Positions 50,476-60,213 of a stretch of 64,000 bases of DNA are shown here, in pieces. Numbering within the stretch: position 1 is the first letter of the stretch; the number at the start of each line of letters is the position of its first letter. The notes beneath the pieces were generated by a model. That model saw nothing but the letters and a program-made list of their open reading frames with translations, did no database searches and had not been told where the DNA came from. A program made the position numbers and the translations under genes. Source of the stretch: Deltaproteobacteria bacterium (GTDB lineage: Bacteria > Myxococcota_A > UBA9160 > UBA4427); NCBI GenBank assembly GCA_002719955.1, contig PBFW01000024.1, positions 43,503-107,502 of the forward strand, written 5' to 3'.

Positions 50476-51441
50476 GTGCAAGCCGCATCCACCCGGCCCA
50501 CGAAGCCGAGCCCCCCCTACGCGGGATCGAGCGATCGACGGCTCGACACCTGGATCTGGTATCCAGCGGACACAGAAGCGGAAGAGCCCATTCCGGATGC
50601 AGAACCCCTTTTGGGAGCGCCACGTCCGCTCATCATCTACAGCCACGGAACCTATGGGCAGCCCGACAACGCAACACATTTTCTCTTCGACCTCGTGCAT
50701 CACGGTTATATCGTGGCGGCCCCTGCGTTCCCGCTGACATCGCGCGTTTCTCATACCAAGCTGCCGGCTGCCGATGTCAGCGACGCCGGAAACCAGCCCG
50801 CCGACGTGAGTTTCGTAATCGACTCCCTGCTTGCCCACCCACGTTTCGGACCCACGATCGACGCCCATCGCATCGGTGCGACTGGAATTTCGCTCGGCGG
50901 CGTCACGACGTATTTTGCGAGCTTTGGCTTTCCGACGCTCGATCCCCGCATCAGGGCGAGCGCGCCAATCGCGCCCGGCGATCCCCCCTATGCGGCCCTT
51001 AGCTTTGGGCTCGGTTTCGAAGGAACCGTCCCGGCCCCCGTCTCCACCCCCGTCCTGCTGCTCGTGGGGGAGGCGGATATCTTCTCCGCCTCTACCGGGG
51101 GGGCCGGGCCCGCCTACGAACGCCTGCGGGCACCGAAATACCAGGTCCTGATTCGCAACGCGCCCCACGTCTGGTTCGGAAATAACGATTTCGAGCCCGC
51201 GGATGGCCTCAATCCGGACTGCGTCTGGTTCCAGGAGAACATCGGTGCCCGGCCCCCGCTCTGTGCAAAGCGATGGCCGCTGATCGAGCCCACACGACAG
51301 AAAATGATCGTGCGATACGCGTTGCGGACGTTCTTCGACGCCTACCTCAAGGGCGATCCCGGGGCCCTCGCACGAATCGGCTCGGTCGACGAGGCCTTCG
51401 AAGAGGTCGTGCAGCGTAGCGATTGGTCGCTTCCCGAGTGA
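50476..51441 (+). CDS. Dienelactone-hydrolase/chlorophyllase-like alpha/beta hydrolase
   Basis: A 321-aa alpha/beta hydrolase, probably an esterase. The oxyanion strand PLIIYSHGTYGQPDN, the nucleophile elbow IGATGISLGGVTTYF with Ser, a later LLLVGEADIF strand (Asp region) and NAPHVWF with the catalytic His are visible. Relatives normally carry a signal peptide and about 30-40 further residues before RLDTWIWYPAD; here the frame is closed by TGA 50449 and the GTG start at 50476 lacks a ribosome site, so the 5' end may be damaged by the same event that left the PstS-like debris. The body of the enzyme is intact. Confidence 0.7.
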   Translation: MQAASTRPTKPSPPYAGSSDRRLDTWIWYPADTEAEEPIPDAEPLLGAPRPLIIYSHGTYGQPDNATHFLFDLVHHGYIVAAPAFPLTSRVSHTKLPAADVSDAGNQPADVSFVIDSLLAHPRFGPTIDAHRIGATGISLGGVTTYFASFGFPTLDPRIRASAPIAPGDPPYAALSFGLGFEGTVPAPVSTPVLLLVGEADIFSASTGGAGPAYERLRAPKYQVLIRNAPHVWFGNNDFEPADGLNPDCVWFQENIGARPPLCAKRWPLIEPTRQKMIVRYALRTFFDAYLKGDPGALARIGSVDEAFEEVVQRSDWSLPE

Positions 51442-51538
51442 TCCGCAAGATCAACTTCGCGAAGCGTCCGTCCACAGCCTGGCACGGGGCCGAGTGATGT
51501 GTCCAGCTTGGCCGCGACAACCGCCGGTCGTGACTGGG

Positions 51539-52918
51539 TCACGTGGCCCTTTCGGACGATTCGTTGCGGGCGATCATGAGGTCTCGCTCCAGATGTCGGG
51601 CCGCCAGGAGGTTATGCAGCGTTCCCTGCAGATGCATCAGTCCGACGACCAGGAGACCATAACGGATCGCCTCTGCGCCCAGGCTCGGCGTGAGCGCATC
51701 GTTGATGAGGCCGACCGCGAGCGGTCCGAGTCCCATCCCGATCAGGTTATAACTGCCCGTGGTCAGAGCCGACGCCTGGGCGCGCATGGCCGGCCTCGCG
51801 ATGCTTTGGGTCATCGCAAGGGTGGGACCGTTGTACATCGTGCCGAAGAACGAGGAGGGGATCAGGACGAGTGCGGCTGCAACGAGAGAGTGCCCAGCGA
51901 GTTCGATCGTCCATTCCGAGGGCCAGAGCACAAACGCGATGCTCGATGGCAGCGCGAGCATCGAAGAGAGCGCCGCGAGCCACATGTACCAGCGCACGTC
52001 TCGTTTTCCCAGGTGATCGGCGGCAAACCCGCCGACGAGCACGCCGACCATGCCCACGAGCGGACCCACCAGCATGTAGGTGAGGGCGGCCGTGCCGACG
52101 GGTAGATCGTGCAGCCGAATCAGATAGGACACGTAGAACGCGCTGGTCCCCATGCCCGCAAAGGTGTGGCAGCCGGCGCCCACAACCATATGGATGAAGG
52201 AGCGCCTGCCCAGCAGGAAGCGCGCGACCTCCCGTATCGACGGCTGCGTCTCTTCGTCGGTCGGCCGGTCGAGGGCACCGCGCAAGGGTTCACGAATGGT
52301 GAGTCGCACGAGGATCGCGAGGAACGCCCCGGGAATCCCGACGACGAAGAAAGCCGCTCGCCAGCCAAAGCTCTCGGCGATCGTACCGCCGAGTCCCATT
52401 CCGACCCCGATGCCGACGATTCCGCCGAAGCCGAAGATCGACATCACACGCGCACGCATATGCAGGGGGAAATAATCGCACAGCACGGAATGTGCCGGTG
52501 CGCTACCGCAACCCTCTGCCGCCGAGACGCCCATGCGTGCGATGAAGAGTTGCCAATAGCTCGTGGCGAGACCGGATAGCGCCGTGAGCCCGCTCCATAC
52601 GAAGAGGCCGCCTGCGACGATCGAGCGGCGCACCGATCGATCGGCCCAACGTGCGATGATCAGACTCGCGAGGATATGGACGGCTGCGAAGGAGGTCCCC
52701 ACCAGCAGGCCCATCGCCGTGTCTGAGGCGCCGAACTCGGTTTTGATGGGTTCGAGCAGGGCGTTCAGGATATTGCGGTCTGCGACATTGAAGGCCGTCA
52801 CGAGCACGAAGACGCCGAGCACGTACCATGCGTAGGCGTTCGGTTCCTGGGTGGATTCGGTGGATGGACTCGTTTTCTTCGATCCTGTGTTCGCTCTCGA
52901 ATCGAATTCGATGCTCAT
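51539..52918 (-). CDS. MFS transporter (spinster-like)
   Basis: A 459-aa permease with about 12 membrane helices. It begins AWYVLGVFVLVTAFNVADRNILNALLEPIKTEFGASDTAMGLL, the first two helices of spinster/hexuronate-type MFS proteins, with the loop motif ARWADRSVRRSIV (D-R-x-x-R/K) between helices 2 and 3. SAAEGCGSAPAHSVLCDYFP is a conserved part of helix 4-5. It probably moves a small organic acid or lipid-like substrate. ATG 52918 has GGAGG five bases upstream. It is divergent from the BKACE gene. Confidence 0.88.
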   Translation of the reverse strand: MSIEFDSRANTGSKKTSPSTESTQEPNAYAWYVLGVFVLVTAFNVADRNILNALLEPIKTEFGASDTAMGLLVGTSFAAVHILASLIIARWADRSVRRSIVAGGLFVWSGLTALSGLATSYWQLFIARMGVSAAEGCGSAPAHSVLCDYFPLHMRARVMSIFGFGGIVGIGVGMGLGGTIAESFGWRAAFFVVGIPGAFLAILVRLTIREPLRGALDRPTDEETQPSIREVARFLLGRRSFIHMVVGAGCHTFAGMGTSAFYVSYLIRLHDLPVGTAALTYMLVGPLVGMVGVLVGGFAADHLGKRDVRWYMWLAALSSMLALPSSIAFVLWPSEWTIELAGHSLVAAALVLIPSSFFGTMYNGPTLAMTQSIARPAMRAQASALTTGSYNLIGMGLGPLAVGLINDALTPSLGAEAIRYGLLVVGLMHLQGTLHNLLAARHLERDLMIARNESSERAT

Positions 52919-53326
52919 CCCACCTCCCATTCATGTGCTGGTCTCCAGACGCCTCGCGATGATACGGAAGAATGCACCGGGCGATAGCTTCGTGATCTCG
53001 CAATCGTTGGCTGTGCCCGGGCACCGTCGTGACGCAATGCACCCATCGCACACACTTTCGATCAGATTCGGGCACCGATGGAGCGGGAGCGCTCCCCACG
53101 CGAATAGCAGGGGTCCTGCCAGCGAAGTCGGCATCCTGCCATCGCCTGTTCGCGCTCGGAACGTGGCAGCGACCACCCTTTCCACCACGGCCGTGCGTGA
53201 CCAGGCCCCACCCGCTCTGCTCATCGAGGCTCACGTGGACTTTCTGCGCTTCCCGGGGCCACGATGGGTCCGTCTCGGATTCCGCTGGTAGTATCGAGGG
53301 GCCCAGAATGGGTCGAAGGAGGAGCG
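52919..53326. other. Divergent promoter region, MFS and BKACE genes
   Basis: About 400 bp between two divergent genes. No protein family was found in the short frames and no clear promoter pair or palindrome stands out. The right end carries AAGGAGGAG before the BKACE ATG. Confidence 0.3.
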
Positions 53327-54229
53327 ATGAGCCGCAAGGACACCCCCGTGATCATCGAGGCCGCCATCAACGGCATGACCTCGAAAGAGAAGAATCCGAA
53401 CGCGCCGCGTACGCCCGAGGAGATCAGTACTGAGGCGCTGCTCTGTCTCGAACTCGGGGCGACGATCATCCACGTCCACAACAGTGACATCGAACTTACG
53501 GGCCGTGAGGCCGCGGACGACTACCTTGCCGCCTGGCGGCCCGTCTTTGCGGAGCGCCCCGACGCCCTTTGGTACCCGACGCTCACTGGCGCCCCCGACA
53601 TGTTGGGCAGGATCGAACACTACGCGATGGTGGCGGAGGAGGTGCCGGTGCAGATGTGTGCCTTCGATCCGGGCTCGACCAATATCGGAGAGCCGGGTCC
53701 GGACGGGCTGCCCACGGGTTGGGTCTATGGTGTTTCCTACGAGGACTGTCGCACGGCCTTCGAGTTCTGCGATCGCCATCGGATGGGACCTGCCCTCGGC
53801 ATCTACGAGCCCAACTCCCTGCGGACGACCCTCGTCTGGGAGCGCGCGGGAAAGCTGCCCGCCGGAGCGATGGCAAAACTCTATTTCGGAGGCGACTACG
53901 GCTTGACGGCGATGGAGCCCGGCGTGAGCTTTGGGCTCGAACCCACCGAGTACGGTCTATTGGCCTATCTCGATATGCTCGAGGGCTCGGATCTACCCTG
54001 GTCGGTCTCGGTCTGGGGCGGTGACCTGATGCAGACGCCGATCGCCCGACTGGCGCTTGAACGCGGCGGTCATCTCCACATCGGCCTCGAGGAGTTCTAC
54101 TCGCCGGAACGCAGCCCCACCAACGAGGAGCTGATGCGCGAGGCCATCGCGCTCTGTGACGCGGTGGGGCGCCCCCTGGCGAGCACGCCGGAAGCGGAGA
54201 AGCTGCTAGGTCTACCTCAGGGGGGCTGA
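53327..54229 (+). CDS. BKACE-family beta-keto acid cleavage enzyme (DUF849)
   Basis: A 300-aa TIM-barrel enzyme that cleaves a beta-keto acid with acetyl-CoA to give acetoacetate and a CoA ester. Zn-binding histidines appear as ATIIHVHNSD near residue 47 and HLHIGLEEF near 245, and IIEAAINGMTSKEKNPNAP is the standard first strand. WYPTLTGA and FGGDYG are substrate-loop elements. AAGGAGGAG just before ATG 53327 fixes the start. The natural substrate varies widely in this family. The neighbouring MFS transporter might import it. Confidence 0.88.
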   Translation: MSRKDTPVIIEAAINGMTSKEKNPNAPRTPEEISTEALLCLELGATIIHVHNSDIELTGREAADDYLAAWRPVFAERPDALWYPTLTGAPDMLGRIEHYAMVAEEVPVQMCAFDPGSTNIGEPGPDGLPTGWVYGVSYEDCRTAFEFCDRHRMGPALGIYEPNSLRTTLVWERAGKLPAGAMAKLYFGGDYGLTAMEPGVSFGLEPTEYGLLAYLDMLEGSDLPWSVSVWGGDLMQTPIARLALERGGHLHIGLEEFYSPERSPTNEELMREAIALCDAVGRPLASTPEAEKLLGLPQGG

Positions 54230-54411
54230 GTCGCACCGGCCGCAGGCAGCACGCAACCCCGAGTCGACGCGGGAGTGTTTCCCGTCTTAACGATTCGGAC
54301 AAATGGGTGATCTAATAGTTTCGACGACGTACACTTTGGTTAGTCTGGCGGGACCGGACCGACGCGCGCGTTTCCGACCTCATCTGGATCAGGGCTCATC
54401 GGAGAGCCGGG

Positions 54412-55152
54412 CTAGGGAATTTCGCTGAGGGGTCTTCGGTCGGAAACCCTGGGCTGTCGGCCCAGGCGGAGCGTACTCGTCGGCGCCTCGACCAACAGCA
54501 GCCTCTGCCATGCCAGCGTTTCCTGCTGGCACCAGGTCCGCCACCCCGCGAGTTCACCGTCCGCGTATTCGGCGAGCTCGAGCTCCGCCCAATGTTCGTG
54601 GTCAGGGATCGCCCAGAGCAGCAGGCATTCGGAGCGATCGCTCATCGCGGTGTGGAAGGCGCCGACCAGCTGAATGCCGAGGTCGGTGTGAATCGGAATT
54701 GCGCGTCTGCGTACTTCTTCCAGAAAGGGTAGTGCAGCACCGGGGGCGAGCTTGACGAGCTCGTGCGCGTAGAAGTCGCCTCGCACACCGGCGCGCGTGA
54801 GTTCGTCGCTCGTTGGCGACCACTGCGCCGGTACGAGGATGCGGTCGAACCCCCCACGTCGGAATTCAGCGGCCGCTGACCACCATTCGCGCAGCGAGGG
54901 GTCCTGCATTCCGGGGTGTTGCGTCTCGAAGGCGAAGTTTCGGGCCAGACCACGCCAGCCGTCCTCCTCCCAGATGTTGATCGTTTCGGGCCACCGTCCG
55001 GTGCTCCCGACGGTGCCGAAGGTCCCGAAACACTTCTGCGAGCGCTCCTCCTGGCCGATGGGGCTCCAGTTCGCCGTCATGTGCTGCATGTATTTTGCGC
55101 GGCCTTGGCCACGTATGTCGATGAATTCGTGGATATAGACCTTGTCATTCAT
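54412..55152 (-). CDS. NIPSNAP-type dimeric barrel protein
   Basis: A 246-aa protein with two alpha/beta ferredoxin-like repeats of the NIPSNAP kind: VYIHEFIDIRGQGRAKYMQHMT in the first and FYAHELVKLAPGAALPFLEEVRRRAIP in the second, each followed by a strand with WEEDGW or WAIPDHEHWAELE. Function in bacteria is unclear, often associated with oxygenase or aldoxime operons. ATG 55152 (MNDKVYIHEF) is the likely start; ATG 55170 is possible. It is in the same direction as the DUF35-thiolase pair upstream, 138 bp away. Confidence 0.65.
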   Translation of the reverse strand: MNDKVYIHEFIDIRGQGRAKYMQHMTANWSPIGQEERSQKCFGTFGTVGSTGRWPETINIWEEDGWRGLARNFAFETQHPGMQDPSLREWWSAAAEFRRGGFDRILVPAQWSPTSDELTRAGVRGDFYAHELVKLAPGAALPFLEEVRRRAIPIHTDLGIQLVGAFHTAMSDRSECLLLWAIPDHEHWAELELAEYADGELAGWRTWCQQETLAWQRLLLVEAPTSTLRLGRQPRVSDRRPLSEIP

Positions 55153-55290
55153 TGGACTGGATATCGCCATGAATACCGAGTGCGGCAAAACCGGCCCAGC
55201 GGCCGCTTGAAGCGACTGGGGTCAGCGGTACAGATATTCCCTCGATACTCGGGTTCTCAGTTCTCATATTCTCGATCCCCTCGCGGTGCC

Positions 55291-55719
55291 CTAGCTCGCG
55301 AGTTCCCATTGCGGGATTTCGAGCGGGCCGAATTCGGGGTCTTCGATCTGCTCGAAGATCGCACGTACGGCTTGCCCGACCGCGAGGGGGGTGGCGGCCT
55401 CTTCCTTCAGGTTCCCGATCACGTGGACGCCGGGCAGATCATCGAGGGAGACGATGAGCACCGTGTAGGGGCACTGGTCTTTGAGCGCCGGATGCACGGG
55501 ATGGTGGACTCGCGTGAAGCTCTCGATCCGTCCCGCTCCCTCGCTCTCCTGCCAACCGAAGTCCTGGCTTCCGCAGCTTTGGCACAAGACTTCGGGCGGG
55601 TGCTGCGTTCCGCCGCACGCATTGCAGAGCTGAACGCAGATACGGCCGCGCGTGAACCATTCGCGGTTGAGGTCATCGAGTTCGGGGAGCAGCCAGTCTT
55701 CGCCGAGAATTCGCGTCAT
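55291..55719 (-). CDS. DUF35 OB-fold/zinc-ribbon acyl-CoA-associated protein
   Basis: A 142-aa protein with an N-terminal rubredoxin-like zinc ribbon (LCNACGGTQHPPEVLCQSCGS, four Cys) and an OB-fold (IESFTRVHHPVHPALKD, VLIVSLDDLPGVHVIG). Such DUF35 proteins bind acyl-CoA and pair with thiolase-like or MaoC-like partners, as in steroid side-chain aldolase complexes. It follows the thiolase-like gene by 16 bp, so the two almost certainly form a complex. ATG 55719 (MTRILGEDWLLPE) is the start. Confidence 0.85.
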   Translation of the reverse strand: MTRILGEDWLLPELDDLNREWFTRGRICVQLCNACGGTQHPPEVLCQSCGSQDFGWQESEGAGRIESFTRVHHPVHPALKDQCPYTVLIVSLDDLPGVHVIGNLKEEAATPLAVGQAVRAIFEQIEDPEFGPLEIPQWELAS

Positions 55720-55735
55720 CGTATCTTTCTGATTC

Positions 55736-56899
55736 CTATTGGGCCGGGCCAAAGAGCACGGTGCTCGCAGGGGAATATCCGGGTCCGCCGACGACGAGGG
55801 AGGTCTCGGCGTTGGTAACCTGGCAGGTGGATTCCCCGCGGATCTGGCGTACGGCTTCGTTGATGAGTTCGAAGCCGTGGATATAGGCCTCGGCGATATT
55901 GCCGCCACTCGTATTGAAGGGCGTTCGGGCATCGGGGCCTTCGAGTGCTCCCTTCGAAACGAATGACTCGACTTCTTCGGGCTTACAGAATCCCATCTCA
56001 CACAGGGTGATCATGACCATGCCCGAAAAATTCTCGTAGAACTGCGCGACGTCGACGTCGGAAGGCCGAATGCCTGCGTGCTGCCACAGGGCCTCCCCCG
56101 CATCGCGGTAGAAGGATCCGCCAAGCCATCGAGGTTGGAAGGCCGCCACACCGAAACGCGGGCCGAGACATTGAGCGGCGGCGACGATCGAAACGGGCTT
56201 CGAGGGGAGGTCGCGAGCACGTTCCGGGGAGGTGACGATGGCGGCGGCCGCGCCGTCGTTCTCCGGGCAACAGTCGAAGAGGTGAAACGGTTCTGCGATC
56301 CATCGAGAGTCATGGTAATCCTCGCGGGTGAGTCTCGTACCATTTCGCAAGGCGCGTGGGTTTCGCTGGGCATTGGAATAGCACGCGAGCACGATGTCGC
56401 AGAGCGCCTCCTGGGAGATCCCGTGGTCCTCCATGAAACGGCGGGTATGGATTGCGCATTCCATCGCGGGAGAGAGAAGACCGTAGACCCCGCTCCATGC
56501 CATCGCAGCGCTGGCGCGCGCCGTGCCTTCACGCGACTGACCGAATCGACCGAATTGACCCTGTGCGATGGCCCGGAACGCGACGACATTCTTCGCGTAT
56601 CCCGCGCTGACGGCCGCGTCGGCGAGTTGGATCGTGGCCGCGACATTATTGCCACCGCCGGAGAAAGGGTCGGCAGTGAAACTGAGCTTTCGCAGACCGA
56701 GCGCCGATGCCAGACGCACGGGAGGGTTGCGCTGATCGGCATATGAAATAATGCCGTCGATGTCGCGAACGTCGATGCCCGCATCGTCCGCCGCTCGGCG
56801 AATCGCCTCGCACGCGAGTACGAACTCGGGATCGGGCGATGCGCCGCGCTTATAGTATTTGGATTCGCCGATGCCGACGACGACTGAGCTTCCGTGCAC
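55736..56899 (-). CDS. Thiolase-like (SCP2-type/lipid-transfer) protein
   Basis: A 387-aa thiolase-fold protein. It starts VVVGIGESKYYKRGASPDPEFVLACEAIRRAADDAGID and contains SGGGNNVAATIQLADAAVSAG at the place of the nucleophilic Cys loop, with no Cys, as in Ltp2-type aldolase or non-decarboxylating members. FYENFSGMVMITLCEMGFC and NTSGGNIAEAYIHGFELINEAVRQIRG are conserved C-terminal elements. With the DUF35 partner 16 bp downstream it probably makes a retro-aldolase or acyl-CoA-processing complex of side-chain degradation. The start is MHGSSVVVGIG. Confidence 0.85.
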   Translation of the reverse strand: MHGSSVVVGIGESKYYKRGASPDPEFVLACEAIRRAADDAGIDVRDIDGIISYADQRNPPVRLASALGLRKLSFTADPFSGGGNNVAATIQLADAAVSAGYAKNVVAFRAIAQGQFGRFGQSREGTARASAAMAWSGVYGLLSPAMECAIHTRRFMEDHGISQEALCDIVLACYSNAQRNPRALRNGTRLTREDYHDSRWIAEPFHLFDCCPENDGAAAAIVTSPERARDLPSKPVSIVAAAQCLGPRFGVAAFQPRWLGGSFYRDAGEALWQHAGIRPSDVDVAQFYENFSGMVMITLCEMGFCKPEEVESFVSKGALEGPDARTPFNTSGGNIAEAYIHGFELINEAVRQIRGESTCQVTNAETSLVVGGPGYSPASTVLFGPAQ

Positions 56900-57123
56900 C
56901 CTGGGACCTCACGAGAAGAGGGGGACGAAAACGAGTCCAGAAACCCGAATCCGTTGGCCAGACTATAACAACTGAGGAGTCCGGCCCAAGCTCCTTGGCT
57001 CGGCCGCCGCGGGCCGTCCGGTCGACGATCGGGCGCGGGGCGATCGCATCGCCAGGGGTCCCCCCTCGCAGCCCGGTTGCGGAACCGGCATATTTGCGGC
57101 GACGGCCCGGGAGGCTCGAAAGC

Positions 57124-59229
57124 GTGACGATATCCCTCGATGAGTCGAAACGAAGACCGCGCGAGCGGTGTTCGTTCGAGCTTCTCCTGCACGCAGCGCT
57201 TGCGTTCGCCGTCTGCGCGACGCTCGCGTGCGACGGGCCGGAACTCGTTGACCTTTCGAGCGGTGCTTCCAGCGAGGGAGCGAGTGGGCGCGAATCGAGA
57301 GCGAGGGCCGAGCGGGTCCCGATTCGCTGCGCCTCCTACGACCCGCTCCGAAATGCCTATTTTGGTGATCTCCATGTGCACACGGCACTTTCGGCGGACG
57401 CTTTCTCGACGGGTACCCGACTCGGTCTGGACGACGCCTATGCCTTCGCGCGTGGCGAAGAGGTGATGCTGCCTCCTCTCGACGCGAAGGGAAGGGGGAT
57501 GCGACCCGCACGACTCGAGCGGGGCCTCGACTTCGCGGCGATCACGGATCACGCGGAAACCTTCGGCGAAGTCGCGATCTGTACGGACCCGGACGATCCC
57601 GCCTACGGAACCTCTAATTGTACTGGATTCCGAACGCCGGTGAGGGCTGTGGACGCCGGCAGCTCGATCGTCTCGCGCATGGCAGCCCTGGCGGGTGTTG
57701 AGCCGATGGTCGCCGCTCGCAACGTCGGGCTCGGTCATCCGGTTGCAGTGTGTGGTCCGGAGGGCGCGCGCTGCGCCGCCGCCGCCCGGGGCGTCTGGCA
57801 ATCCGTCCAGGCCGCGGCCGAGCGCTGGGACGACAAGAGTGAGGCCTGCGAATTCAGCACGTTGATCGCCTACGAATGGACCTTGACACCCAACTTCACG
57901 AAGATCCACCGCAACGTCCTCTTCGGAAACGCCCAGGTGCCTGCGAGTCCGATCACTTCGATGGACGAGGGGACCGCCCCGGGACTCTGGCGACGCCTTC
58001 GGGAAGAATGTCTGGACGCCGGCACGGGCTGCGATGTGCTCGCGATCCCACATAATTCGAACCTGTCCAATGGCAACCTCTTTGGGAGCGAGATCCCCAG
58101 GGATGCTCCGCTGGCCGAACAGGCGGCCATCGCGAAGGAGCGCGCTCGGATGGAACCTCTCGTCGAGATCATGCAGATCAAGGGGGACTCCGAATGTCGT
58201 GATGGGCTTTCCGGTGTCGTTTCGGCGCCCGACGAGTTCTGCGCCTTCGAAGAGTTCCGACCATCGATCACCGAAGATTGCGGTGATGAGCGGGGTGGCG
58301 GGGCGCTCGCGGGCCAGGGCTGCATCTCCCGCAATGACTATGTCCGCAATGTGCTCACCCAAGGGCTCGCTGAAGCGGAGCGCCTTGGAACGAATCCCTT
58401 CGAATTCGGAATCATCGCCAGTACCGACACGCATAACGCGACGCCAGGAGACGTCGAGGAATACAGCTTCGATGGGGCGCGCGGCGCGGGTGATGCGGAC
58501 CCGGTGAAGCGGCTCGGCCTCGGAGAATCGACGATCGTGGTTCCCGATCTCCTGAAGAACCCGGGTGGGCTGGTGGCCGTCTGGTCCGAGGAAAACTCGC
58601 GCGCGTCGATTTTTCAGGCGATGAAGCGGCGCGAGACCTTTGGCACGAGCGGTCCGCGAATGCGTGTGCGCTTCTTCGGCGGCTGGGAATATCCCGACAC
58701 GATCTGCGACGATGAAACCCTCGCGGAGGAGGGTTATGCCGGAGGTGTGGCGATGGGAAGTCGACTCGCGGAGCGACCCTCGCCAGGGGACGCGCCGCAT
58801 TTCGTCGTTTCTGCCCTGAGTGACCCCGGCGTCCCAGACCATCCAGGGGGCCTGCTGCAGCGTATTCAGATCATCAAGGGATGGGTGGGCGACGAAGGGC
58901 GCCTGCACCAGAAGACAGTGGATGTCGTGGGGGGGCCAAACGAGGCCAAGGTGGACTTGCGGACTTGCGAGCCGAGGGGTTCGGGGAGTCATTCGCTGTG
59001 CGCCGTCTGGCGCGACCCGGAATTCGATCCCGATCGACGCAGCGTCTACTACGCTCGTGTCCTCGAGAATCCCAGCTGTCGTTGGTCGGGTTGGGAATGC
59101 CTTCGCCTGCGCGCAGAAGGGACAGGGCTGGAACTCCCGGGCGCTTGCGGGCTCCCCGAGGAAAGGCACACGATCCAGGAGCGCGCCTGGACGTCACCGA
59201 TCTGGTATGTGCCCGCGCACGAAACCTGA
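57124..59229 (+). CDS. DUF3604 exported metal-dependent hydrolase-like protein
   Basis: A 701-aa DUF3604 protein of the PHP phosphoesterase-like superfamily. An N-terminal signal ending FAVCATLAC suggests a lipoprotein. The metal-site motifs are NAYFGDLHVHTALSADAF and FAAITDHAETFGEV, with later DVLAIPHNSNLSNG and FGIIASTDTHNATPG. The C-terminal part carries several Cys and the segment ERAWTSPIWY typical of the family's end. The reaction is unknown. GTG 57124 is selected because GGAGG stands about ten bases upstream and it opens the signal peptide; the frame upstream is antisense to the thiolase promoter. A 1000-codon open frame on the opposite strand is a shadow. Confidence 0.82.
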   Translation: MTISLDESKRRPRERCSFELLLHAALAFAVCATLACDGPELVDLSSGASSEGASGRESRARAERVPIRCASYDPLRNAYFGDLHVHTALSADAFSTGTRLGLDDAYAFARGEEVMLPPLDAKGRGMRPARLERGLDFAAITDHAETFGEVAICTDPDDPAYGTSNCTGFRTPVRAVDAGSSIVSRMAALAGVEPMVAARNVGLGHPVAVCGPEGARCAAAARGVWQSVQAAAERWDDKSEACEFSTLIAYEWTLTPNFTKIHRNVLFGNAQVPASPITSMDEGTAPGLWRRLREECLDAGTGCDVLAIPHNSNLSNGNLFGSEIPRDAPLAEQAAIAKERARMEPLVEIMQIKGDSECRDGLSGVVSAPDEFCAFEEFRPSITEDCGDERGGGALAGQGCISRNDYVRNVLTQGLAEAERLGTNPFEFGIIASTDTHNATPGDVEEYSFDGARGAGDADPVKRLGLGESTIVVPDLLKNPGGLVAVWSEENSRASIFQAMKRRETFGTSGPRMRVRFFGGWEYPDTICDDETLAEEGYAGGVAMGSRLAERPSPGDAPHFVVSALSDPGVPDHPGGLLQRIQIIKGWVGDEGRLHQKTVDVVGGPNEAKVDLRTCEPRGSGSHSLCAVWRDPEFDPDRRSVYYARVLENPSCRWSGWECLRLRAEGTGLELPGACGLPEERHTIQERAWTSPIWYVPAHET

Positions 59230-59323
59230 GGTCGACGCTCATCCGTCCCAGATCGCCCACCGACGCTCTTCCCGCGGTGTGGCGAGGGAGGGTGATCGGA
59301 GAACGCTTCGGGCTTCCTCCGCA

Positions 59324-59992
59324 TTAGTCGGGCTCGGTGATGGCTCGCATCGCCATAGAGACGAGATCCCGGCGGAAGCTCTCGCCCTCGAGAAGTTCCG
59401 GGCGTTCTTCGACCGCGCTGCGAATCGCGCCGAGTAGCGCACGGGTGAGCATGAAGGCTGTCCCGGCGAATTCATTCGCGTGGTGCTCGTCTCTGTGTTG
59501 CTCGAGGACCTCGCGCAGCCAGATCTCCGCGGTCTCCTTCCAGTTGAGTGGGCGGTCGGGACGCTCACGCGCCGTGGGATCGAGATGATCGAGATAGCTG
59601 CGGTAGAAATCGGGGGCGAGGGCGAGCAGGCGCAGATGATGGTCTGCATTGACATCGACGATCACGCGAATCTTCTCGCGCAGGCTGAGCGGGTCGAGCT
59701 CCTTGTTCTTTTGCCAACGTTCGAGATGCGCCTGATTCTCGAGCGCGAGCTGCTCTTCGAAAACCCGCCCCAGGATGGACTCCTTGTTCGGGAAATATCG
59801 GTAGAGCGATGCGATGCCCACGCCCGCAACCTCGGCGATGTGATTCGTGGTGAGCGCGTCGGGTCCCTCTTCTTCGAGGATCCGCATACAGGCCTGTTGT
59901 ACGGCATCGACGATCTCCCGCGATCGCCGCTGGCGGGGCTGTTGCCGCGGTTCGAGCGCGGGGCGGATTTCGGGTTTCTCTCGCTCGTTCAT
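59324..59992 (-). CDS. TetR-family regulator
   Basis: A 222-aa TetR protein: RSREIVDAVQQACMRILEEEGPDALTTNHIAEVAGVGIASLYRYFPNKESIL is the DNA-binding part. The ligand domain (EIWLREVLEQHRDEHHANEFAG, then FMLTRALLGAIRSAVEERPELL) resembles regulators of lipid and efflux genes. It is divergent from the P450 gene at 60.2 kb, with about 220 bp between, and probably controls it. The end of the gene lies 95 bp from the convergent DUF3604 gene. Confidence 0.87.
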   Translation of the reverse strand: MNEREKPEIRPALEPRQQPRQRRSREIVDAVQQACMRILEEEGPDALTTNHIAEVAGVGIASLYRYFPNKESILGRVFEEQLALENQAHLERWQKNKELDPLSLREKIRVIVDVNADHHLRLLALAPDFYRSYLDHLDPTARERPDRPLNWKETAEIWLREVLEQHRDEHHANEFAGTAFMLTRALLGAIRSAVEERPELLEGESFRRDLVSMAMRAITEPD

Positions 59993-60213
59993 GGCGGCAT
60001 TCTAGGCGAGCGACCCGAGAAACGGAGCAGGTGAAGGCGCTGGGCGGATGCTTCTTCAAGCGCCCGAATTTCAAGGGGATTTTCTGGCGCACACCACATG
60101 CTGGAAGCGTCAAAAGGGAGTTGCGGATTCGAAGCCGGCCCTCGACTCTTGCTCGCATTCGACCTCCCGACGGTAGCGCGCTGCCAGCGGGTCCAACCGT
60201 GAAAGCCCCAGAA

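Noticed and set aside
56011..59169. A frame of more than 1000 codons on the minus strand
   Set aside because: It is antisense to the DUF3604 gene and shifted against the thiolase-like gene; its only meaning comes from those genes in other frames.
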